Shown piece after piece: positions 1 through 5,107 of a stretch of 5,107 bases of DNA. Origin of the DNA: Planctomycetaceae bacterium (GTDB taxonomy: Bacteria; Planctomycetota; Planctomycetia; Planctomycetales; Planctomycetaceae). Location of the stretch: assembly GCA_020426125.1 (NCBI GenBank), contig JAGQQQ010000973.1, positions 1-5,107 on the forward strand, read 5' to 3'. Below the pieces are notes generated by a model. The model was not told the origin of the DNA, searched no databases, and saw only the letters and a program-made list of their open reading frames with translations. A program made the position numbers and the translations under genes. Position 1 is the first letter of the stretch. Each line of letters begins with the position of its first letter.

Positions 1-480
1 CAACTCTTCGTACAGGTTCGCCAACTCCCGAGCCGCCTCTTTCTCATGCCGCACCAGCGGCACATTCAATGGCTTCGGAGCGGGAGATTCCGCAGGTTGC
101 TTGTGATCTGAAGGCCGGGATTCGTCTGGGGAGGCTCCCGCGATTTCCCGGAGTTTCGCCACGGCCCCTTTGAATTCGTCTCCACGTAACCGTCCGCTGG
201 TAGGGGCGGTATGGTGTTCGAGGCCGTGAATCAACGTCAGCAGATTCCCCCGGACATTGCAGGAGTGGCAGAAAATCCGGTTCACCCGGTCATCCAGTTT
301 GACCGTCAGGTTGCCGTACTGGCTGTCGGCACAAGCTTCATTAAATACGCATTGCATCCGGTGTTCGCCGGTCACTTTGCGGGGTAGCTCCTTACCGTAG
401 TACGTCAGCACCTGCTCAACACTGGTTTGCTCGATCAATTCATCGACATCGTTGATGTAGCCAAACTTTCGGGACGACAT
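1..480 (-). CDS. CHC2-type zinc-finger primase-like protein, N-terminal 160 residues (continues beyond left edge)
   Basis: An uncut minus-strand frame runs from an ATG at 480-478 to the left edge, so only 160 residues are visible and the C-terminus (any Toprim, primase or helicase domain) is missing. Residues 44-86 resemble the DnaG/CHC2 zinc-binding domain: Cys44 and Cys50, a beta-ribbon stretch, then Cys71-x2-Cys74 followed by GNLLTLIHGL, which matches the usual GG(D)xIxFL segment. The canonical CPFH is replaced by CVFNEAC, so Cys50 may stand in for the usual histidine. Residues ~117-140 form a Pro/Ser-rich linker before a helical segment. The start is firm: the only codons between it and an upstream in-frame TGA (at 504-502) are seven non-start codons. 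No Shine-Dalgarno precedes it. CHC2 proteins bind template DNA for primer synthesis, and a role in element replication is inferred from the neighbours. It is divergent from the gene at 526. Confidence 0.78.
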   Translation of the reverse strand, partial: MSSRKFGYINDVDELIEQTSVEQVLTYYGKELPRKVTGEHRMQCVFNEACADSQYGNLTVKLDDRVNRIFCHSCNVRGNLLTLIHGLEHHTAPTSGRLRGDEFKGAVAKLREIAGASPDESRPSDHKQPAESPAPKPLNVPLVRHEKEAARELANLYEEL

Positions 481-486
481 GCTTGC

Positions 487-496
487 AGAAGGAGGA
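487..496 (+). promoter_or_regulatory. Strong Shine-Dalgarno sequence, out of frame with the assigned downstream gene
   Basis: AGAAGGAGGA is a near-perfect ribosome-binding sequence. It lies 7 nt before an ATG at 504, which opens a 50-codon frame ending with TGA at 654-656. That frame is not the frame of the replication-relaxation gene, whose first suitable ATG is at 526, 29 nt after this site. Either the site drives a short overlapping leader ORF, or it is fortuitous, or there is a base error or indel between 504 and 526. Confidence 0.5.
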
Positions 497-513
497 CACT
501 CTCATGGTACGCT

Positions 514-524
514 GGTCGACGACC
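514..524. repeat. Short perfect inverted repeat in the divergent gap
   Basis: GGTCG-A-CGACC is an 11-bp perfect inverted repeat ending 1 nt before the ATG at 526 and lying inside the 45-bp gap between the divergent genes. It could be an operator half-site pair, possibly for the winged-helix protein encoded next to it, but a repeat this short can arise by chance. Confidence 0.3.
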
Positions 525-525
525 C

Positions 526-1401
526 ATGACAAAAAGATTTCAGACCAAGATCGGTGGCCGGGATCTGGAAATGCTGACCGCGTTGGATCGAACGCCGTTG
601 ACCACCACCCAGTTGTGCCGGTTGAGCCAGACGTTCCGAGCACCATTCACCGATGAGCACAATCTGCGTCGCCGTCTCCGCAGATTGGGGGAGTCGGGAT
701 TGATTCGGTCCTGGCCGTATGCATTCGCGACCGATGGACGTTCCCCTCAATACTTCAAACTGACTCGCGAAGGGTATCGACTGCTCTACGGGATCGACTC
801 CCCATTGCCCCGTCGACGGTACTTCGAGGAAATCAGCCATGGCCACCATCACCATACGCACGCGCTCGCCGAGGTCGCTGTCCATCTGCTGGTTCACGCT
901 CACCGACAGGGGACCATTCTGCGGCATTTCGCCCGGGAAAATAGCGTGAGGCTGGAATCCGACGGCTTCACGATGTACCCCGATTGTGCATTCCAGTTGC
1001 TGGCCGCGAATGGACGCACGTTCAACTTTGTCGTCGAACTGGACAATGGGACCGAACGTGTCCGCACCCGGCAAGACGTGGAATCCATTGAACGCAAGCT
1101 TCGCGGTTACGACGCCCACCAGTCCCAGTATGCGGCGGATGACCCTCGACGGTATTTCGTATTGTTCGTCACGACACGCAGCGATCAGCGGTTGCAGCAC
1201 ATCCTGGATCTGGCGGACATGGTGATGCGGAACCGGCAACGGACGGTCTTTGTCGGTTGCGACCTGAAGACATTTCTTCAGTCGAATCCGCTGACAGATG
1301 CCGTGTTGACCGATCATCGCTTGTTGAAGCGGACGCTCATTCCCCGAATACACCCGCCGGAAAAGTCGGTCAGTTTCGTAGCGCCCATTCAAATTTTCTG
1401 A
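526..1401 (+). CDS. Replication-relaxation family protein (winged-helix N-terminus)
   Basis: This 291-residue protein fits the replication-relaxation family found on plasmids and integrative elements. Residues ~12-65 form a winged helix (DLEMLTALDR, LTTTQLCRL, then HNLRRRLRRLGESGLIR), followed by a beta-wing ending in the family-like YFKLTREGYRLL. A His-rich HGHHHHTHALAEV (residues ~105-117) sits where the family has a conserved HTLAV-like motif. The C-terminal half has YPD (151-153), VVELDNGTE (169-177) and KLRGY (191-195), the family's most recognisable block. Its D...ExD...K spacing recalls the PD-(D/E)XK nuclease fold, but catalysis is not established. The frame extends upstream to a TTG at 427, inside the opposite gene. 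ATG 526 is preferred because family similarity begins just after it and it avoids that overlap. The family is thought to act in plasmid copy control or DNA processing. It probably heads the plus-strand gene set, with a 245-bp gap to the ATPase gene. Confidence 0.85.
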   Translation: MTKRFQTKIGGRDLEMLTALDRTPLTTTQLCRLSQTFRAPFTDEHNLRRRLRRLGESGLIRSWPYAFATDGRSPQYFKLTREGYRLLYGIDSPLPRRRYFEEISHGHHHHTHALAEVAVHLLVHAHRQGTILRHFARENSVRLESDGFTMYPDCAFQLLAANGRTFNFVVELDNGTERVRTRQDVESIERKLRGYDAHQSQYAADDPRRYFVLFVTTRSDQRLQHILDLADMVMRNRQRTVFVGCDLKTFLQSNPLTDAVLTDHRLLKRTLIPRIHPPEKSVSFVAPIQIF

Positions 1402-1646
1402 TAATTTTTGAATCCCGTTGGAAGCCCTTTCCCACACTGCGTTGACCGTGATCGAGCGGTCGTCCGTTTTCTCTCGCCGAACGTCTTTCAGCATTGCTGG
1501 CTGCGGTGGCGTCGCACCGGCAGGGCTGTGGGAAGCGACTCAAACCTGTCGCAAGTTTGGAGACAGCGGATCGCACGAACGGATGCTGGGCACACGGGCC
1601 CGCTCCGTCGCGACGATCTCCGATGGGGCGGGAAACTCTCGTTAAT
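1402..1646. other. Gap between the replication-relaxation and ATPase genes; no confident gene
   Basis: No recognisable protein, RNA gene or clear rho-independent terminator is visible. Several frames are open. One plus-strand frame starting at a TTG (1418) ends with TAA at 1643-1645, 1 nt before the preferred ATPase start, but its 75 residues resemble nothing I know. The ATPase frame is itself open back to a TTG at 1494 through Arg/Pro/Gly-rich, non-domain-like sequence. A TTGACC at 1442-1447 could be a -35 element, but no matching -10 follows. The stretch most likely carries the promoter or leader of the ATPase gene. Confidence 0.4.
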
Positions 1647-3872
1647 ATGCTGCTCGAAATCCGTCCTCCCGTCGGCAATACGCGAGGTCCGCTCTACACG
1701 GAATCATTACTCCGTGCGCTTCACCGTGCGAACAGCCAGAGGAGGAAGGTGAGTTTGCAGCTGCGCGGCATTGACGGGGGAGTGGGGCTGGCAGTCAGTT
1801 GTCCGGATGAACTTCGCGTGTTGTTTTTGCAGGAATTGCAGGATGCCTATCCCGGAGTCACCGTGAGGCCGATCAGAGCCGAGACCGGCTCTCATCTGAA
1901 AACATGGTCCACTGCCATTCGGTTGAGTCCTGATGTGCTGCCCCTGCGAACCTATGGAGCGTTTCTGGATGAAACAGACAAACGGCAATTCGCAGACCCG
2001 TTGGGTGGACTGCTCTCGGCAATCAGGAGCGGTCACTCCGGACGAATATCCTCACACCTGGAGCTGATCATCCGGCCCGCCACCTTGGGGCGACAACGGC
2101 AAGCGAAGAGCATCCATCATCGACAGGCTCGTTTTCGGACCGCATCCGTGAGTCGATGGTACCTTTACTGGTCGACTCATCCCTGCTGGATTGGGCGGAT
2201 GTCAGCAAGGCTTCTATATTGGGGATTGCCTGCCCGTTCCGATGAACCTACTGAGGTCTCCAGCAAAGCCGCAGAGCCGTTATTCGAGTGCTGGCTGGTG
2301 GTGACCACGCGAGTGCCTCGCAATGCCTCTTATATCGGCCGAAAAAGGCTCAGAGAGATCTCCGGAGCGCTGGGGCGGTTCCATCAGGACGGAGCCAGTT
2401 TTCTGGCCAGCAAACCACGGCGATGGAAGAGGCGACTCCGACGACGCGGTTTTCTGCTATCAGCACGGGAGATTGCCACGCTGTGGCATCCATTAACACA
2501 AGCGGTGGAAGGTGTCTCACGAGTCCAACTCTCCGAGTTCAGAGAACTCGAAGCCCCAGTGAGGCTCACCTCAAAAGAAGGGAGAGGAGAGACGGTCTTG
2601 GGACAGCTGAAGTTTCGCCAGCAGCGGAATCAGTTCGGGATTGCCCAGGATGACCTCCGGCGGCATCTGATCGCGATCGGGAAGACGGGGTGCGGGAAGT
2701 CGACGTTCCTGTTGAATGTGGTCCGGCAGCAGATTGAAGCGAACAGGGGAGTGGTGCTGATCGATCCCCATGGCCAGCTGGCGGAGGAGGTGCTCGACGT
2801 CATTCCCCGTCGTCGAACAAACGAGGTCATCTACTTCGATGCGTCCGATCGCATCGCTCCGGTGGGCTTCAATCCGTTGGTCGGTCCGCCGGGGGCGGAT
2901 CCGACCCTGATCGCCGATGGTGTCCTGACCTCCTTCAAAAACGTGTTCGGGTTGGAGCCAGGGACCGCCCCGAGGTTATTGCACATCTTCCGCAATTGTC
3001 TGCTCTCTCTGATCGGGACGCCGCATGCGTCACTGACCGGAGTGCAACGGTTGCTTGTCGATACGAACTTTCGTATGTCACTTGTATCTCAGGTCAACAA
3101 TGCCGCCGTGCAGGAATTCTGGTTGACCGAGTTTAATCGCTGGAATGACCGTGACCGCACCCAGTACATCGCGTCGTTGCAGAACAAGCTGGGAGCATTC
3201 ACCACGCATGATCAGCTGCAACGAATTCTGAACGCCGGTCAAAAGGGGATTCACCTGAGACAGGTCATGGACGGTTCACGGGTGCTGATCTGTAATCTGT
3301 CCAAGGGAACGGTCGGTCATGATGCCTCCACACTGCTCGGTTCGCTGTTGCTTTCCAGCCTGCAGGTCGCGGCGATGAGTCGGGCTGACATTCCAGAAGT
3401 GGCGCGAACGGACTGCACCATCGTCATCGACGAGTTTCATTCCTATCTGGCCGAAGGGAACACCACGATGGCCGACGCTCTGGCGGAGTCCCGCAAGTAT
3501 CGGACGAGCTATGTCCTCAGCACGCAGATGCTGGACGGCCAACTTGACCATGCCACGTTGACTGGAGTCCTCGGAAACTGTGGCTCGACGCTTTGCATGA
3601 CCGTCGGGCCACGGGACGCAGAGACACTGGTCGACCTGCTGGGGAACGGACTCACCCCGGAGGACCTGATGCGGATTCCCAAGTATCACGGATACATCCG
3701 TCAGCTGATCGACGGAGCCCCGCACACATTCTCGATGACCACACTTGCGACGCCGAAGTTGCCTCCCAGGCGAGGAGAGACCATCCGCCAGGTTTCCCGG
3801 CAGCAGTACGGACAACCTCTCCGAGACCAGCATATAGGCGGACGTCATCCGGTCGTCACGAATCCACATTAG
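1647..3872 (+). CDS. Soluble TraG/VirD4-type DNA translocase ATPase (type IV coupling-protein-like, HerA/FtsK superfamily)
   Basis: From ATG 1647 this is 741 residues. The first ~330 residues form the family's non-ATPase N-terminal region, starting LLEIRPP and including an IIRPA strand, and end at the FLLSAREIATLWH segment. The motor domain follows: Walker A GKTGCGKST (345-353), the VLIDPHGQLAEEVL signature (DPHG 373-376), FDASDRIAPVGFNPL (398-412), a Walker B strand TIVIDEF with Asp595-Glu596, then AESRKYRTSYVLSTQMLDGQL (614-634) typical of the TraD/TraG family. Such ATPases pump DNA, and in conjugation they link a relaxosome to a secretion channel. No N-terminal transmembrane helices are seen, unlike classical VirD4, so it is probably cytosolic or membrane-recruited. 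ATG 1623 is an alternative start (8 residues longer) and TTG 1494 a less likely one; none has a good Shine-Dalgarno. I chose 1647 because family-like sequence begins there. The next gene lies 3 nt away in the same frame. Confidence 0.88.
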   Translation: MLLEIRPPVGNTRGPLYTESLLRALHRANSQRRKVSLQLRGIDGGVGLAVSCPDELRVLFLQELQDAYPGVTVRPIRAETGSHLKTWSTAIRLSPDVLPLRTYGAFLDETDKRQFADPLGGLLSAIRSGHSGRISSHLELIIRPATLGRQRQAKSIHHRQARFRTASVSRWYLYWSTHPCWIGRMSARLLYWGLPARSDEPTEVSSKAAEPLFECWLVVTTRVPRNASYIGRKRLREISGALGRFHQDGASFLASKPRRWKRRLRRRGFLLSAREIATLWHPLTQAVEGVSRVQLSEFRELEAPVRLTSKEGRGETVLGQLKFRQQRNQFGIAQDDLRRHLIAIGKTGCGKSTFLLNVVRQQIEANRGVVLIDPHGQLAEEVLDVIPRRRTNEVIYFDASDRIAPVGFNPLVGPPGADPTLIADGVLTSFKNVFGLEPGTAPRLLHIFRNCLLSLIGTPHASLTGVQRLLVDTNFRMSLVSQVNNAAVQEFWLTEFNRWNDRDRTQYIASLQNKLGAFTTHDQLQRILNAGQKGIHLRQVMDGSRVLICNLSKGTVGHDASTLLGSLLLSSLQVAAMSRADIPEVARTDCTIVIDEFHSYLAEGNTTMADALAESRKYRTSYVLSTQMLDGQLDHATLTGVLGNCGSTLCMTVGPRDAETLVDLLGNGLTPEDLMRIPKYHGYIRQLIDGAPHTFSMTTLATPKLPPRRGETIRQVSRQQYGQPLRDQHIGGRHPVVTNPH

Positions 3873-3875
3873 TTT

Positions 3876-4721
3876 TTGACGAGGGGTCCAACGTGTGGCA
3901 CGCTATTCCAGTCCTTTCCTCACTCTCTCTTGCCCAAAGAGTCCTTTCTCTATCCGGCCACCAAGCCGCTGTTTGATCACCTGGAAGACCTGTCCCACCG
4001 ATCGGGAGTCAGTCGCGGGATGGCCTTCGAAGATTTTTTGCACGCGACCGTGTGTGCCCTCGGTCGACCGCTGATGGAAGACGAATACCTCCAGGTCATC
4101 GAGAAACACAAGCAGGGACGCACCGGGAAACGGGGCGTCGACAAACTCCCGGAGATGTTTGCCACGTTGATCCAGGCGATGGAAGAGAGCCAGCGTGACA
4201 TCCTCGGGGATCTCTTTCAGGGGGGAATCACATATGGAGAGAAAGGCCAGTTCCTGACGCCGGAACCGATTTGCCAGATGATGGCTCGAATGAACATGCC
4301 GGAAGAGAAAACAGGACTCGAAGGCCGCAAGACGGTGCATGATCCCTGTTGTGGATCAGGGCGAATGCTGCTCGCGGCGGCGGATATTCAGCCGCATTGG
4401 CAATTCGTCGGCCAGGATGTCGACCTTCGTTGCGTCCGGATGACGGCGATCAACCTGGGGCTGAGAAACCTCTACGGCCACGCCGTCTGGGGGAATTCAC
4501 TGGGAAACACGACGGACCTGATTTACGAAACCGGTCGCGTGCAGGTCTGGGGAAATGTAATCCGAAAAACCGGTCGAGTTCCGCTGCCAGACCGGGAACC
4601 GGAAGTAGTCGACGTGACATCTACGGAGACATCAGACGCTCCCATTGAGCACTCTCCGTCGAAAACTGGTGAACCGCCCCCATCATCTTCTGGACCGCGC
4701 CGACAATTGGAACTGTTTTAG
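3876..4721 (+). CDS. HsdM-like N-6 DNA methylase-fold protein lacking a visible NPPY/F motif
   Basis: 281 residues from TTG 3876. Helical residues ~31-115 (SRGMAFEDFLHATVCAL, then DILGDLF) resemble the region preceding type I methylase domains. Next come GQFLTPEP (124-131), SAM-binding motif I DPCCGSG (156-162), the acidic-loop segment FVGQDVDLRC (177-186) and AINLGLRNL (191-199), all HsdM-like. After GNSL (206-209), where the catalytic N/D-PP-Y/F motif should follow, none is present, and neither other forward frame supplies one. The tail (~235-275) is Pro/Ser/Thr-rich, probably disordered, and ends QLELF, a sliding-clamp-binding-type pentapeptide. SAM binding is likely; base methylation is doubtful. 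There is no specificity or restriction subunit nearby. The start is uncertain: TTG 3876 and TTG 3930 have no Shine-Dalgarno, and ATG 4020 would cut into conserved sequence. It follows the ATPase gene by 3 nt and is almost certainly co-transcribed. Confidence 0.82.
   Translation: MTRGPTCGTLFQSFPHSLLPKESFLYPATKPLFDHLEDLSHRSGVSRGMAFEDFLHATVCALGRPLMEDEYLQVIEKHKQGRTGKRGVDKLPEMFATLIQAMEESQRDILGDLFQGGITYGEKGQFLTPEPICQMMARMNMPEEKTGLEGRKTVHDPCCGSGRMLLAAADIQPHWQFVGQDVDLRCVRMTAINLGLRNLYGHAVWGNSLGNTTDLIYETGRVQVWGNVIRKTGRVPLPDREPEVVDVTSTETSDAPIEHSPSKTGEPPPSSSGPRRQLELF
4704..4718 (+). other. C-terminal QLELF, candidate beta-clamp-binding motif
   Basis: The last five codons before the TAG of the methylase-like gene encode QLELF. 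Bacterial sliding-clamp ligands use a pentapeptide with consensus close to QL(S/D)LF, often at a flexible C-terminus. Here it follows a Pro/Ser-rich tail, the expected geometry. Clamp binding is inferred from the motif only. Confidence 0.5.
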
Positions 4722-5024
4722 CAATTGGACTCTGTGATGACTTCTGGATACTAATTTTACTAAAACCAGTATGGACAACACCTACATAACGAATCCAGTT
4801 GGACGAATCTTCCCCAGATTAGCCAACGGACTGCCGCACTGGCTGAATGAGATATTGACTTAAAATGACGCATAGAAACGGTCGCAACGCCGAGACAGAC
4901 GCCTTTGCATTGCTGACCTTCATCCTTCCAACTAAAGCGTCGATCAGTTGCGCACGTCAGCTGAGTACGCACCAATCTCCGTGTATGCGTCCCGTCGTTT
5001 CGCTCACATCGTCTGTTGCGGTTT
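4722..5024. other. Downstream region without a confident gene
   Basis: About 300 bp follow the methylase-like gene, starting with a locally AT-rich stretch (about 4739-4770) that includes the short palindrome TTTTA-C-TAAAA (4755-4765). Open frames here are short. A 60-codon plus frame at 4865-5047 and a 90-codon minus frame at 4760-5032 lack recognisable domains and overlap each other. No tRNA, terminator hairpin with a T-run, IS end or repeat array is seen. The region may be decayed sequence or a boundary of the element. Confidence 0.4.
4771..4863 (+). CDS. Possible 30-residue small protein
   Basis: An ATG at 4771 opens 30 codons ending with TAA at 4861-4863. The product starts MDNTYITNPVGRIF and ends LPHWLNEILT; it has mixed polar and hydrophobic residues and an amphipathic-looking C-terminal half. 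I do not recognise it. No Shine-Dalgarno precedes it, although an AT-rich stretch lies just upstream, with a weak TTGGAC (4725-4730) and TACTAA (4749-4754) at 18-nt spacing. It could be a real small protein, the remnant N-terminus of a broken gene, or chance. Confidence 0.22.
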   Translation: MDNTYITNPVGRIFPRLANGLPHWLNEILT

Positions 5025-5107
5025 CTACGCAATCGCCCAAAGCGTAAACAAAATCACCAGCTTGATGTCCCCCAGCAAATGGAATGAGTCTCCGTCAAAA
5101 CCTGTAG
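5025..5107 (-). CDS. Possible C-terminal end of a gene entering from the right edge
   Basis: On the minus strand one frame is open from the right edge (first complete codon at 5105-5103) to a TAG at 5027-5025, giving 26 residues. They begin TGFDGDSFHLLGDIK and end in a hydrophobic stretch LVILFTLWAIA. The composition looks more protein-like than the competing plus-strand frames, and the end resembles a short membrane-associated or buried helix. I cannot assign a family from 26 residues. If real, this gene converges on the methylase-like gene and would mark a change of transcription unit. Confidence 0.28.
   Translation of the reverse strand, partial: TGFDGDSFHLLGDIKLVILFTLWAIA

Noticed and set aside
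427..525. Upstream extension of the replication-relaxation protein to TTG 427
   Set aside because: The extra 33 residues overlap the start of the divergent primase-like gene and have no family similarity; ATG 526 fits better.
841..861. CAC/CAT run resembling an engineered His-tag
   Set aside because: It is internal, mixed with Gly and Thr, and sits at the place of a conserved family histidine motif; nothing vector-like surrounds it.
502..1494. 330-codon open frame on the minus strand opposite the replication-relaxation gene
   Set aside because: It has no recognisable domain and a composition unlike a folded protein. The plus strand over the same bases encodes clear replication-relaxation family motifs, so this is an antisense shadow.
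1545..1566. CTGTC...GACAG hairpin as a terminator
   Set aside because: The 5-bp stem has a long loop and no following T-run, so it is not a credible rho-independent terminator.
1418..1645. 75-codon ORF ending just before the ATPase start
   Set aside because: It has a TTG start without a ribosome-binding site and no recognisable motif, in a region where several frames are open by chance.
3276..3869. 197-codon minus-strand frame inside the ATPase gene
   Set aside because: It lies opposite the Walker B and C-terminal motifs of the ATPase and shows no domain of its own.
4865..5047. 60-codon plus frame and the overlapping 90-codon minus frame (4760-5032)
   Set aside because: Neither has a recognisable domain or ribosome-binding site; they overlap each other and look like chance frames.

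Overview
The window looks like part of a mobile-element or plasmid-type DNA-processing locus in a moderately GC-rich bacterium. The coding style suggests Planctomycetota: DNA is of intermediate GC, most starts lack a Shine-Dalgarno sequence, and a CHC2-finger protein, a replication-relaxation protein, a soluble TraG/VirD4-like ATPase and a small N-6 methylase-like protein sit together. That assignment is inference from general knowledge of these families; no taxon marker is visible.

Layout. Positions 1-480 (minus strand) hold the first 160 codons of a primase-type zinc-finger protein that runs off the left edge. A 45-bp divergent gap follows. It contains a strong Shine-Dalgarno sequence and a short inverted repeat. 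Three plus-strand genes come next: a replication-relaxation family protein with a winged-helix N-terminus (526-1401), a FtsK/HerA-superfamily coupling-protein-like ATPase of about 741 residues (about 1647-3872), and a class I SAM-dependent methylase-like protein of about 281 residues (about 3876-4721). The ATPase and methylase genes are in the same reading frame, separated by one TAG and one TTT codon. The last ~390 bp hold no confident gene: there is one 30-codon ORF and, at the right edge, the possible C-terminal end of a minus-strand gene.

How the genes may work together (inference). The primase-type protein and the replication-relaxation protein would act on replication of an element, and the ATPase would translocate or pump its DNA. 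The methylase-like protein keeps the SAM-binding part of an HsdM fold but shows no N/D-PP-Y/F catalytic motif, and it ends in QLELF, a good match to the bacterial sliding-clamp-binding pentapeptide. It may therefore be a SAM-sensing or clamp-tethered accessory protein rather than an ordinary modification enzyme. No relaxase, membrane-channel gene, integrase, tRNA, CRISPR array or attachment site is visible, so conjugation itself is not shown.
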